Shown here piece by piece: positions 33,954 through 42,198 of a stretch of 64,000 nucleotides of DNA. The DNA comes from Streptomyces venezuelae (GTDB lineage: Bacteria > Actinomycetota > Actinomycetes > Streptomycetales > Streptomycetaceae). Each line of letters starts with the position of its first letter. Position 1 is the first letter of the stretch. The stretch is from positions 558,001-622,000 of the forward strand of contig NZ_CP029192.1 of assembly GCF_008642315.1 (NCBI RefSeq), read 5' to 3'. The notes under the pieces are model-generated. The model made no database searches. It was not told the origin of the DNA and saw only the letters and a program-made list of their open reading frames with translations. Both the position numbers and the translations under genes were made by a program.

Positions 33954-35063
33954 TCACTGCAGCAGCAGTTCAGCCAAGCGGGCGAGGATGGCGTCGATCT
34001 CATCCGGTGTGAGGGGTACGAGTTCGAACAGCAGCTCCTCCGCATCCCGCCGACCGGGCATGGCCCAGATCGACGGTGACCCCGCTCGCAGCGCTTCGTC
34101 CAGAGCGGCCGAGTCCATGGCCGACACGGCGGGATCCACCACCAGCCGGGCGCGGGCGAAGGGCAGGCCGGTCGGGTCGGGGACGGACGACGCGGTGATG
34201 CCCCGGACGGCACCCGCCCGCTCGACGAAGTCCGCCACCTTGTCCGCCTGTTGCTGCTGCCACACCGCCATGTCCAGCTCCTGGCGCGCCTCGAGCGCGG
34301 CGAGGACGCCGATCACCGCCTCCTTGCTCGCCTTCATCGCACGGCCGATACCCCGTTCCTGCGCCCGCACCGCCGCCACCGGAGCAGACCGCCCCACCAC
34401 CAGACCCGCGGTCGGGGAACCCAGGTACTTCTGACCACTGATGGCCACCAAGTCCGCACCGGTGGCCAGCAGTTCACCGACCCTGAGGTCTTGCGCGGCA
34501 CCGTCGACGACGACGGGAACCCCGCGACGATGAGCGGCCGCCACGGCGTCGGCCGGCTCGGCGCCGGCCCCGCGCACGAGACGGGACGACACCAGCAGCA
34601 GACATGCGACGTCCTCTCGCGCGAGACCCGTCTCCAGATCGTCCAGCGTGAACCCGGCCTCCGTCCCCACGGGAACCGGAACCGCACCCGCCAGCCGGAC
34701 GGCCTGCACGATGGAGTGTCCGTAGTTGACCGCGTGTCCCGCGGGAAGGACGACCGCGCTGGGCATACCGGTCGTATCCGGCAGCGCCTCGACGCGCTCC
34801 GGGGACTCCCCCGTCATCGTGGCGGCGACCGCAAGAGTGATCGCCGAGGCCGTACAGTGCACGACGGTCCCCGCCTCCGCGCCGGTGAACCGGGCGAGGG
34901 CCCGGTCGGCCGCCTCTTGCAATTCGTCCATCACGAAGAACTCCGACAGCGCCCCGGCGACCGCGGCGGCCACGCCGTCCCCACTGCGTGAGACACCAAG
35001 GGGCGTGTAGGGCCCTCGTGCGTTGATGATCCGGCTGAGTCCGTATGCGGTATGCAGTCCCAT
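33954..35063 (-). CDS. SelA/DgaE-like PLP enzyme
   Basis: ATG 35063 is preferred to ATG 35072 because GGGAGG lies 9 nt before it, which gives 369 residues. The sequence follows the SelA-like branch of PLP fold type I: RIINARGPYTPLGVSRSG near the N-terminus, TVVHCTASAITLAVAATMTG, VDGAAQDLRVGELLATGADLVAISGQKYLGSPTAGLVVG with the PLP lysine in GQKYLG. Bacterial relatives outside selenocysteine synthesis act as ammonia-lyases or aldolases (D-glucosaminate dehydratase, DgaE and DgaF partners). The length is too short for true selenocysteine synthase. A role in the neighbouring biosynthetic operons is possible. Confidence 0.82.
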   Translation of the reverse strand: MGLHTAYGLSRIINARGPYTPLGVSRSGDGVAAAVAGALSEFFVMDELQEAADRALARFTGAEAGTVVHCTASAITLAVAATMTGESPERVEALPDTTGMPSAVVLPAGHAVNYGHSIVQAVRLAGAVPVPVGTEAGFTLDDLETGLAREDVACLLLVSSRLVRGAGAEPADAVAAAHRRGVPVVVDGAAQDLRVGELLATGADLVAISGQKYLGSPTAGLVVGRSAPVAAVRAQERGIGRAMKASKEAVIGVLAALEARQELDMAVWQQQQADKVADFVERAGAVRGITASSVPDPTGLPFARARLVVDPAVSAMDSAALDEALRAGSPSIWAMPGRRDAEELLFELVPLTPDEIDAILARLAELLLQ

Positions 35064-35153
35064 GGGTGCCATCCTCCCTTCCCCGGGGCGGTGTTCGCGG
35101 CCACCGCCGTCGCACCCGCCTCCCGCCGGCTCTGCGAGCCCCGTGCTGTCGGG

Positions 35154-35396
35154 TCAGGGGATGACCGGCACCGTCTCGGCGCTGTTGGTCGACCAGTTGG
35201 TGACGATGGGCTTGTCGACGGTGGCGGCCTCGGGCAGCTTCAGTTCGGTCGGGCTGGAGTCGTCCTCGGTCAGGGCGATGATGACGCTCTCGAACTCGGC
35301 GCCGCCGTCGGTGTCAGTGGACTTGGGGTTGATACCGGTATAGGCGACCGCGGAGCCGCTGAGCTTCGGTGACCGATCGAGGCCGCCGACTGTCAT
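35154..35396 (-). pseudogene. Small ORF, likely C-terminal gene remnant
   Basis: ATG 35396 overlaps the ABC-F stop (ATGA) and opens 80 codons. The product is acidic and looks like the C-terminal end of a secreted or lipoprotein domain (GINPKSTDTDGGAEFESVII, TVDKPIVTNWSTNSAETVPVIP), without any start-like N-terminus. It could be a translated small gene, but a truncated remnant is more likely. Confidence 0.4.
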
Positions 35397-37042
35397 CCCA
35401 CCGCATGCCCGACCCCCTTCGACAGTCCCAGACGCTCACCCTGGAACCGTGCTCGTAGTGCTCGATCATGTGTGACCAGCACGATGGCCCCCGGGTATCC
35501 GGCAAGCGCCTCTTCCAGTTCTTCGACCAGCGCCGGTGACAGGTGGTTCGTCGGCTCGTCGAGCAGCAGGAGGTCGGTGGGCTGTGAGACCAGTCGGGCC
35601 AGGTCCACGCGGCGGCGCTGGCCGTAGGAGATCTCACCCATACGCAGCCGCAGTTGTGCAGGCCGGAAGAGTCCAAGGGCGAGGAGCGCATCGGCGTGCT
35701 CGTCGGCAGAACCCACGCGGCCCAGTCCGAACGCCTCGGTCACCGTCAGGTCCGGCGGCCACGGCGTCTGGTCCTGACGCAAGTGGCCCACCCGGCCCGG
35801 CACCTGTACCGAGCCCGCGTCGGGCCGCAACTCACCGGCGAGCAGCTTGAGCAGCGTCGTCTTGCCGGCGCCGTTGGGGCCGGTGACGAGAAGCCGGCCG
35901 CGGCGGCCGAGGGACAGGGAGCCCAGGCGCAGGCGGTTCCCTACGCGTACGTCCGACAGCTGTACGGCGCCTGGCTTCGCCAGGGCGGTCTCGGTACTGT
36001 CCTGGGCGGTTCCCAGCGTCCCGATCTGCGCCGTGAAGGCCAGCGGATCCGGCGGCGGCGCCACAGGGTTCGCGGTCAGCCGCTCAAGGCGCTCGCGGGC
36101 GTTGCGGATGCGGGCCACTGCACCGTGCGCCCGGCCGCGGGCGCGGAAGCCGCCGTGTCCGAAGTTGGCGAGTGGCGCCTTTCGCGGGATGGCCTCGAGT
36201 CGAGCGGCGTGACCAGTCGCCAGCCGCTCGTTGCGGGCCAGCTCCGACCGCCACTCCTCGTACTCCTGAAGCCGGCGGCGGCGCTGCGCTGCCTTCGCCG
36301 TGCGGTAGCCGGTGTAGCCGTCGCCGTAACGGGTGACCTCTCCTTCCTCGACTTCCAGGACCGTGGTCGTCCAGCGTTCCAGGAAGACGCGGTCATGGGT
36401 GATTGCGAGCACCGTTCCTTTATGTTGCCTCAGTTGTGCCTCCAGCCACTCGAGGGCCTGATCGTCCAGATCGTTGGTCGGCTCGTCCAACAGCAGCAAC
36501 TCGGGTCGGCCCGCGAGAGCGCCGGCCAGGGCAAGACGTGAGCGCTCGCCGCCGGAGAGGGTGCCCAGCCGACGGTCGCGACGCAGCGCCGGCAACCCGA
36601 GGTGGTACAACGCGACGTTCACCCGGTGGTCGGCGTCGTATCCGCCCCGCGCCTCGAAACGCCCCAGGAGCGCTCCGTAGGAGGCAAGTGCCTCGGGGTT
36701 GTCACCGTCACCGAGTGCCTGCTCGGCTCGGCGCAGTTCGACCTCCAAAGCGCGCAGGTCGGCGAGGGCCAGGTTGACGGCGTCCTGGACGGTGGCGGTC
36801 GCAGGCAGGGGGATGGCCTGGGGCAGATATCCGACGCCGCCGGGGGCGGTCACGGTCACTTCGCCGTTGTCCGGGCGCTGCTGCCCTGCGACGAGTTGGA
36901 GAAGCGTGGATTTGCCCGCTCCGTTGTCCCCGATCAGACCGGCCTTCTCGCCAGGCTTCAGCGTGAAGGAAACCTGATCGAGAACGACGCGGCCGGGGTA
37001 GTGCTTGGTGACATGACAGAGAGTGACTTGTGGGGTGTGCAA
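35393..37042 (-). CDS. ABC-F ATPase, ribosome-protection type
   Basis: TTG 37042 is taken as the start because AGGAGG lies exactly 9 nt upstream, giving 549 residues; the frame stays open further upstream to 37105. Two ABC cassettes are present without membrane segments: Walker A GDNGAGKST and GPNGAGKTT, signatures LSGGERSRLALA and ISYGQRRRVDLA (the second with Y for G), and LLLLDEPTND/LLLLDEPTNH. The inter-cassette linker is rich in Arg and Ala (KAAQRRRRLQEYEEWRSEL). Proteins of this type protect ribosomes from antibiotics or act in translation. Its place at the flank of two biosynthetic operons suggests self-resistance or general drug resistance. Confidence 0.9.
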   Translation of the reverse strand: MHTPQVTLCHVTKHYPGRVVLDQVSFTLKPGEKAGLIGDNGAGKSTLLQLVAGQQRPDNGEVTVTAPGGVGYLPQAIPLPATATVQDAVNLALADLRALEVELRRAEQALGDGDNPEALASYGALLGRFEARGGYDADHRVNVALYHLGLPALRRDRRLGTLSGGERSRLALAGALAGRPELLLLDEPTNDLDDQALEWLEAQLRQHKGTVLAITHDRVFLERWTTTVLEVEEGEVTRYGDGYTGYRTAKAAQRRRRLQEYEEWRSELARNERLATGHAARLEAIPRKAPLANFGHGGFRARGRAHGAVARIRNARERLERLTANPVAPPPDPLAFTAQIGTLGTAQDSTETALAKPGAVQLSDVRVGNRLRLGSLSLGRRGRLLVTGPNGAGKTTLLKLLAGELRPDAGSVQVPGRVGHLRQDQTPWPPDLTVTEAFGLGRVGSADEHADALLALGLFRPAQLRLRMGEISYGQRRRVDLARLVSQPTDLLLLDEPTNHLSPALVEELEEALAGYPGAIVLVTHDRALRARFQGERLGLSKGVGHAVG

Positions 37043-37613
37043 GAGCAGGGTCCTCCTGGCCACACGGGATTGAACCCGGGCCGGATCGAGGGCGGATGGC
37101 TGCACGGCGGGGCGCGTCGACGGCGGAGCATTTCTCGTTGCTCTACGCGGTCGGCGCCGGTGATCTCACAGGGAACCCATGGGGAGGACGGTACGCAGTG
37201 ACACTCGATGACGCAAGACGGTACGTATCGTCTTGTATAGTGGGTTCGGTCACACACGGTTTGGCGTAGGTGTGCTGTACGACCGTGCGCGCTGGGTCCG
37301 TGTCCACTGCGTGAGGCACACCAACCCGAGGGCGTACGTCAACGTAGAGCCCCGAAGCGTTGATGCGTATGCGCAGCCGTGACGCGTGACGACGGGCGTC
37401 GAGCAGATCTCGCGCCGGTACGGTTCGAACTGCTCGTCGCACGGACGACGGGCGCCGCGACCGCTCGCCGAACATCCCCTCGATACGGGCCGGGAGGGGA
37501 CGGCGGGCGGTCCGCCCACTGCCCCCTCCCTCCCCTCCGTGGCGTTCCTCCTCTCTTCTCCCCTCCCTCCCTCAACTGGACCGGGCAGGCACGCGCATCG
37601 GCGCGTCGGGCTG
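37043..37613. promoter_or_regulatory. Long leader and promoter region before ABC-F
   Basis: No protein gene is convincing. The segment contains a TetR-type palindrome (37214-37235), a leftward -10-like TATACA overlapping it, a leader of about 170 nt before the ABC-F start, and a C/T-rich tract at about 37524-37575 near the end of the I36 inhibitor gene. A short upstream frame with several Cys and Pro codons (from about 37120 leftward) could be a leader peptide, as expected if expression is controlled by ribosome stalling. Confidence 0.45.
37214..37235. promoter_or_regulatory. TetR-type palindromic operator
   Basis: CAAGACG-N8-CGTCTTG, in which the inner eight bases (GTACGTAT) are also nearly symmetric around ACGT, giving 20 of 22 symmetric positions. 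The layout is typical of QacR/TetR-family operators. It overlaps probable -10 boxes on both strands (TATAGT rightward, TATACA leftward). No TetR-family gene is adjacent. Confidence 0.7.
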
Positions 37614-38036
37614 TCAGCAGTCCGCGAAGACGGCGCTCATCACGTCGTTGTGCCCGGACGCGAGGTTGCCCTGGAACCAACCGGGGACGGTGCCCAGGTA
37701 CCCGCTGTAGTCACTGTGCTTGTAGATGTGGATCCGGGTGGGCGTGCGGTTCCAGGCCGAGCTCGCCCGGTCCTCGAACCAGGAGGGCACCTTGTGGTGG
37801 CCGCAACTGGGCACCACCCAGAGCCAGCCGCCGCCATTGGAGTTCTGGAAGAAGCACGAGCCGCTGCCACACTCGGACCAGGCCCGGGCGCCGTAATCCT
37901 TGCCGCTGACCCAGTACAGGCCTTCCACGCCCGGCATCTCGGTGACGCTGGACTCCTCGGCGCTCGCCGCCGTCGGTGCGGCGAGCGCGAAGGCCGCCGC
38001 CATCGCCGCGACGGTCGCCGCGATTCTCTTGCGCAT
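37614..38036 (-). CDS. Secreted beta/gamma-crystallin-like I36 peptidase inhibitor
   Basis: ATG 38036 with AGGAGGGG upstream encodes 140 residues. A signal peptide (RKRIAATVAAMAAAFALAAPTAASA) precedes a mature domain of about 110 residues with four cysteines (ECGSGSCF, PSCGHH, FADC) and aromatic-rich strands (GGWLWVVPSC, IHIYKHSDYSGYLG) of the crystallin fold seen in Streptomyces metalloprotease inhibitor SMPI and relatives. It probably binds or inhibits extracellular proteases. It is a single-gene unit, and the next gene downstream is the ABC-F gene in the same direction, 570 bp away. Confidence 0.75.
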   Translation of the reverse strand: MRKRIAATVAAMAAAFALAAPTAASAEESSVTEMPGVEGLYWVSGKDYGARAWSECGSGSCFFQNSNGGGWLWVVPSCGHHKVPSWFEDRASSAWNRTPTRIHIYKHSDYSGYLGTVPGWFQGNLASGHNDVMSAVFADC

Positions 38037-38084
38037 GTCCCCTCCTGAAGTCACGGGTCCTGAAGTCACTGGAACGCTGTGCGT

Positions 38085-39176
38085 TCACTGTGGACCGTGG
38101 CGGCCGGGGGATCGTCGGCAACGAGCGCACGCTTCCTGGGCATCCAGCGCACGCGCCCGTGCCCGGGCCCCCGCCCGCACCTCGCCCGGCGGGACTCCGT
38201 ACGCCTTGCGGAAGGCGCGGCCGAAGTCCGCGGGATGGCGGAAGCCCCAGCGCGCGGCCGTCGCGGCGAGGGTGCGGTGGCCCAGTGCCGGATCGGTCAG
38301 GTCCGCGTGGCAGCGTTCCAGGCGCAGGCGCCTGATCATGGCGCCCACGGTCTCCGGCTCGTGCCGGAACAGCAGGTGGAGGCTGCGCACGGAGATGTGG
38401 TGCTGGGCGGCGATCGCCGCGGGGACCAGTTCGGGATCGCCCAGGTTGTGCTCGATGAACAGCTTGATCCGGGCGCGCAGGACGGCTTTGCGCGTCTCCG
38501 GGGACAGCGTGTCCTGGGCGCCGAGCCGCCCCGCGAGGACGGTGGCGGCCAGATCGACCCCGATCGCGCCCAGCCGGGCCAACTCCGCCGGATCGCAGGC
38601 GTGGGCGGCCGTCGGCAGCCCGCCGAGGTACGCCCCGAGCAGTGCCGCCGACCCGGACCCGGGCCGGGTGGACAGCGACTCGGCCAGGAGCCGGTCCGCC
38701 CGGCCGCCGGCCAGCGGCAGCGCCGACCGCGCCAGCCGCAGCAGCGTCAGCCGGGTCTGCCGGCCCTGGTCGAGGAAGTCGCTGACGAGCGGCGCCGAAG
38801 TCGAGAACAGGGCCATGTCACCGGCCTCGAGGCAAGCCACGCTGTCGGCCTGTTCCAGCCGAACAGGGCTGCCCTGGACGAGGACCAGGTAGTACTCCTC
38901 CGGATCGTGGCGCCGGATCTGCAGGGGTGAACGGCGTGCGGTCATCGGGGAGAAGGTGAAGGTCGCCACCTGGCTGTGCGGCATCCCCACGGCCTCCACG
39001 CTGCCTCTGAAGCGTGCCGCGTGCGGGCTGCGGATCGTCACCGGCATGACCTCGTCGCCGACCATGTCGGACCACCAGCCGAACCGCTCCGCCGCCGGGA
39101 CCCCATCGGTGTTCGCAGAGACCACGGGACCTTCCGCGCCGTCGTCGGCCTGCCGCGTCTCATTGATGATGGACAT
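38085..39176 (-). CDS. AraC-family regulator with AraC-binding-2 sensor domain
   Basis: A protein of 363 residues. The N-terminal half (about 30-200) matches the cupin-like sensor of many actinobacterial AraC proteins (AERFGWWSDMVGDEVMPV, EEYYLVLVQGSPVRL, DMALFSTSAP). The C-terminus (about 240-345) has the paired helix-turn-helix: IAAQHHISVRSLHLLFRH and LAATAARWGFRHPADFGRAFRKAYGVPPGEVR. It ends in a short basic low-complexity tail. It precedes the I36 inhibitor gene by about 50 nt in the same direction and could regulate it. Confidence 0.9.
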   Translation of the reverse strand: MSIINETRQADDGAEGPVVSANTDGVPAAERFGWWSDMVGDEVMPVTIRSPHAARFRGSVEAVGMPHSQVATFTFSPMTARRSPLQIRRHDPEEYYLVLVQGSPVRLEQADSVACLEAGDMALFSTSAPLVSDFLDQGRQTRLTLLRLARSALPLAGGRADRLLAESLSTRPGSGSAALLGAYLGGLPTAAHACDPAELARLGAIGVDLAATVLAGRLGAQDTLSPETRKAVLRARIKLFIEHNLGDPELVPAAIAAQHHISVRSLHLLFRHEPETVGAMIRRLRLERCHADLTDPALGHRTLAATAARWGFRHPADFGRAFRKAYGVPPGEVRAGARARARALDAQEACARCRRSPGRHGPQ

Positions 39177-39277
39177 TCAATGATGCTCGCGGCCGGGTAC
39201 CCACCGGGAAAGCCGAGCACCGGCCAGGAGGCGCCGGTTTTCCTCCTTTCCGGCCGCAGCGGCCGTCGCGGAGCAGT

Positions 39278-39358
39278 CGCAGCACTGGCTGGTTCCGCAG
39301 CAGGCGCAGCAGTGGCTGGTTCCGCAGCAGGCGCAGCAGTGGCTGGTTCCGCAGCAGG
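39278..39358. repeat. Three 27-bp tandem repeats, non-coding
   Basis: Three contiguous 27-bp units, differing at a single base in the first copy, each contain CAGTGGCTGGTTCCGCAGCA. They lie between the AraC gene start (39176) and the end of the membrane protein gene (39404). No reading frame with gene-like codon use spans them. Confidence 0.9.
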
Positions 39359-39403
39359 CGCGAGGAGGTGAACGGCATCCGGCAGAAGGACACGACCGTG
39401 CGG

Positions 39404-40036
39404 CTACTGGCGTTCCGCTTCCAGGCGGTCGATCTCCTCCTGCACCTTGCGCGTAACCGGGTTGCTGCGGCGGTCGCGTTCGCCGAGAACCCTGAGCACC
39501 GCCCGGCCGTCTGCGGCAACGACACGTATCAGCGGCCACATAGCCACCCAGGCGACGCCGAGAACGACGCAGAGCATGCATATGTCGTCCGCCAGAGGAT
39601 GCATCGACCCGGGATCCCGCAAGGCGGACAGAGCCACCACCATCGCCACCACTTGGGCCCCCATGACGGTCGTCCACAACAAGAGAGACGCCAGCCGCAC
39701 CCAGTTGTCCAGCCCGGCGGTGCTCCACCCCGCCTTCACTCCCATCCGACGCGCCGCCAGCCTTGCGAGCCACGGATACAGCTCCACCCAGGTCAGGACG
39801 AACCGCAGCCGAGCAATCCTCCGGTCCGTCTCATCCCAGTCGGGACGTTCCTCCATTCCCTGCACCCATGCCTCGGCCATACGTTGAGCCCTCTCACGCC
39901 TGAGACGCTCGTGTCCCCCGACCTCTACGACTGCCACCAGGAGCACCACGGGTGCCACCGCCGCCACGGTCGCGGCGAACGCCTCTGTCATCTCTGCTGC
40001 CATCCCCACTGCTTTCCGCAGGAGAGTCGAAGCCAT
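39404..40036 (-). CDS. Hypothetical membrane protein
   Basis: A protein of 210 residues with an N-terminal hydrophobic segment (AFAATVAAVAPVVLLVAVV), a charged cytosolic stretch of about 80 residues, and two further hydrophobic segments (LLLWTTVMGAQVVAMVVAL and ICMLCVVLGVAWVAMWPL), ending in a basic helix (RKVQEEIDRLEAERQ). No family is recognised. Three alternative starts (40036, 40003, 39991) are in frame and the ribosome site does not decide between them. It is a lone gene. Confidence 0.65.
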   Translation of the reverse strand: MASTLLRKAVGMAAEMTEAFAATVAAVAPVVLLVAVVEVGGHERLRRERAQRMAEAWVQGMEERPDWDETDRRIARLRFVLTWVELYPWLARLAARRMGVKAGWSTAGLDNWVRLASLLLWTTVMGAQVVAMVVALSALRDPGSMHPLADDICMLCVVLGVAWVAMWPLIRVVAADGRAVLRVLGERDRRSNPVTRKVQEEIDRLEAERQ

Positions 40037-40207
40037 GCTCCGTCGAGTCCGTCAGGCCTGCCTGATTCCCGGATTCCGCCCTCACTCCCGTCCCCGCCCT
40101 CGCCCACCATGGACTTCGCCAACTCGGCGCGCACCCATGGCATTTCGATGCTCATCCCCCCATGGTGCCGTGCCCCACTGACAATCCCGGTGCGAGTCGG
40201 CGCCCAG

Positions 40208-40747
40208 TCAGTCGACGGTCGGGCTGCGGCGCTCGATGAGCACCACGTCGCGCCAGCGGCCGAGCTGCTTGCCGATCCGCTCGCGTGTGCCGAGCACACG
40301 GAAGCCCGCCCGCTCGTGGAGGGCAAGGCTGGCGGCGTTCTCGGGGAAGATGCCGGACTGGATGGTCCAGATCCCGGCCGCCTCGGTGGAGTCGATCAGC
40401 GCCGCCAGCAGCGCTGCCGCGATCCCGCGCCCGCGGGCGTCGGGACGGACGTAGACGGAGTGCTCGACGACCCCGGCGTACGCGCATCGGTCGGAGACCT
40501 GCGAGGCGGCTACCCAGCCCAGTACGGTGCCGTCGCTGTCACCGTCGCCGTCGCTGTCGCTGTCGCTGTCCAGCGCGACGAAGCGGTGGCCGGGCAGCTT
40601 CGCTGCGTCGAAGGCCTCCCAACTCGGCGCGCCGGTCTCGAAGGTCGCGTTCCCCTCATCGATACCGGCCTGGTAAATCGCCAGGACCTGCGTGGCGTGC
40701 CCCGCTGCCATCGGCACGACCATCATGCCGGGCGTACTTCTGCTCAC
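40208..40747 (-). CDS. GNAT acetyltransferase, phosphinothricin-acetyltransferase type
   Basis: GTG 40747 with AGGAG 9 nt upstream gives 179 residues. The order IYQAGIDEGNATFET, VLGWVAASQVSDRCAYAGVVEHSVYV, GRGIAAALLAALI and GIFPENAASLALHERAGFRVLG matches PAT/Bar-like N-acetyltransferases. Between strands 2 and 3 the protein carries an inserted DSDSDSDGDGDSDG tract encoded by 6-bp repeats (about 40530-40571). Relatives acetylate amino-acid-like toxins such as phosphinothricin or methionine sulfoximine. The true substrate is unknown. Confidence 0.88.
   Translation of the reverse strand: MSRSTPGMMVVPMAAGHATQVLAIYQAGIDEGNATFETGAPSWEAFDAAKLPGHRFVALDSDSDSDGDGDSDGTVLGWVAASQVSDRCAYAGVVEHSVYVRPDARGRGIAAALLAALIDSTEAAGIWTIQSGIFPENAASLALHERAGFRVLGTRERIGKQLGRWRDVVLIERRSPTVD
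40530..40571. repeat. 6-bp tandem repeats inside the GNAT gene
   Basis: About seven units of TCGCTG and its variants TCACCG and TCGCCG encode an Asp-Ser/Asp-Gly tract in the coding strand. The frame is preserved. Confidence 0.85.
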
Positions 40748-41222
40748 TGCCGTGTGCTCCTGGAGAGGTGGTCGCGGTCAGGACGCCGCCGGGCTCAGGG
40801 TCAGCAACCGCCCCATGGCCGCAGGGACAGAGGACTCCGTCCGGTAGTAAACCCAAGTGGCGCGCCGGGTCGCCGAGTCGCCGAGTGCTTGGAACATCCG
40901 GGCTGCCGTCCCAGTCGCGGGCGGATATTGGCCTGGAGAAGAACCCCGTCGTCAACGCCACACGCCGGCACCGTCTCACCACGGAAACCTCAACGCGGTG
41001 CGCGCGGGTCGCGCTCCCTGCTGACAGTCTGGCCCGACCTGCGGCCCGATGGTGGCACGATTCGCGAATGTCGACCCGGTGCTATCCGCAACGCGCGACC
41101 CGCAACCTGCAACCTGCAACCCGTATGTCAGCTTGCTGGCCCAGGCAGCAGCAAGCTCCCGCCCGGCACCGAGTGAGAGCCTGCTGCCCACCTGCCCGGG
41201 GCAGGCGGGCAGGCGGGCGGAA
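40748..41222. other. Gap of 475 bp without a gene
   Basis: No open frame with suitable codon use is seen. The only notable sequence is a short CAACCTG reiteration near 41100-41120. It holds the promoter of the GNAT gene at its left end and the 3' flank of the Tat-exported protein gene at its right end. Confidence 0.5.
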
Positions 41223-41588
41223 TCAGTTCAGCGCGGCGGACGTCTGGTAGTAGAACGTCACCCTGGGCCAGCCGCGGGAAGCCGCGAGTTTGTTGAGCGC
41301 CTCCGCGATCTCCAGCGGGCTGATCTGCTTCGCCGCGGGAGCGTTCTCGATCCTGATGCTGAAGGAGATGTCCATCATCGCGTCGATGTCACCGATGCTG
41401 GTGCTCCCCGTGAACTGCGTGCCGTCTGCCGTCTCTACGGTCTGCGCCCCCGCCGCGGACTTGTCCGCGCCGTCCGCCTTGGCAGGTGCGGGGTCGGCGG
41501 CCTGGGCCGTGCCCGCGGAGGCCAGTGCCGCACCCGCGGCGGCACTGCCCGAATAACCCAACAGGGCTCGTCTGGAAACTCCGGACAT
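41223..41588 (-). CDS. Tat-exported small protein, unknown
   Basis: ATG 41588 with AGGGGGA 9 nt upstream encodes 121 residues. The N-terminus SRRALLGYSGSAAAGAALASAGTAQA has the twin-arginine motif, hydrophobic core and signal-peptidase site of a Tat substrate. The mature part of about 90 residues (TQFTGSTSIGDIDAMMDISFSIRIENAP) appears to be one small domain. Tat export suggests cytosolic folding or cofactor binding. No family is recognised. Confidence 0.72.
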   Translation of the reverse strand: MSGVSRRALLGYSGSAAAGAALASAGTAQAADPAPAKADGADKSAAGAQTVETADGTQFTGSTSIGDIDAMMDISFSIRIENAPAAKQISPLEIAEALNKLAASRGWPRVTFYYQTSAALN

Positions 41589-41710
41589 GTCGAACTTCCC
41601 CCTCCATGATCGTACGGATCTCCCCCCTGGAGACCGACTGTGATCGTAGAAGCAAAAACCATGAAGCGGGAGAGAATGGGATCATCCGTTTGTGCTCGCC
41701 GCATCGCCTT

Positions 41711-41990
41711 ATCGCTGCATCGCCTTATTGCTGCATCGCCGCATGCCTATACCACCTCGCATCAGGACGCGGCGGCGGGTGACCGCGGCGATGTCGGCGC
41801 AGTCCCGGTCCTGAGCGATAGCGATGCGCAGTTCGTCTGCCTCCTTTTCGGCGAGCATGCCGGCGGCGCACGCAGTGATGGTCTGTTCGCAGGTTGCGAC
41901 CGCTTGGCGCGGGCAGCCCGTCGCCAGGACGCCGGAGGCCGCGACCAGGGCGACGGCCCGGACGGTGGAGCGGGGCGGGCACGAGCCATC
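41711..41990 (-). pseudogene. Possible decayed lipoprotein gene
   Basis: One minus-strand frame reads VRAVALVAASGVLATGC followed by a plausible small soluble domain (EQTITACAAGMLAEKEADELRIAIAQDRDC) and ends at a stop near 41711. The LATGC looks like a lipobox, but no start codon precedes it before an in-frame stop, so the gene is probably broken or an artefact. Confidence 0.25.
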
Positions 41991-42198
41991 AAGACGTTGT
42001 TCTCCCTGTTACAGGGCTGACTCAACTGACCGCCCCGACCGGAAGACCCCAGGAGACACCGCTTGGACGCGTGCGAGGGCCGCCCCGTGTGACAATCCGA
42101 GAGGCGGCCGTAATGCACCGAAATGAGCAGAATGGCGCTCTCTTGCGTGCTGCCGCCACCGGAACACTTCGAGGCACGTCCAGCGAGAGGAAACGGGA

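Noticed and set aside
37061..37085. Sequence resembling a tRNA T-arm (GGGTTCAATCCCG on the minus strand) before the ABC-F gene
   Set aside because: Only a 4-bp stem forms, no acceptor, D or anticodon arm is found around it, and it overlaps the mRNA leader of the ABC-F gene.
35393..37105. Longer ABC-F protein starting at 37105
   Set aside because: The added residues do not belong to the ABC-F fold and would place the AGGAGG ribosome site inside the coding sequence; TTG 37042 is better placed.
39278..39358. Possible CRISPR array
   Set aside because: The three 27-bp units are directly contiguous without unique spacers, and no cas gene is in the window.
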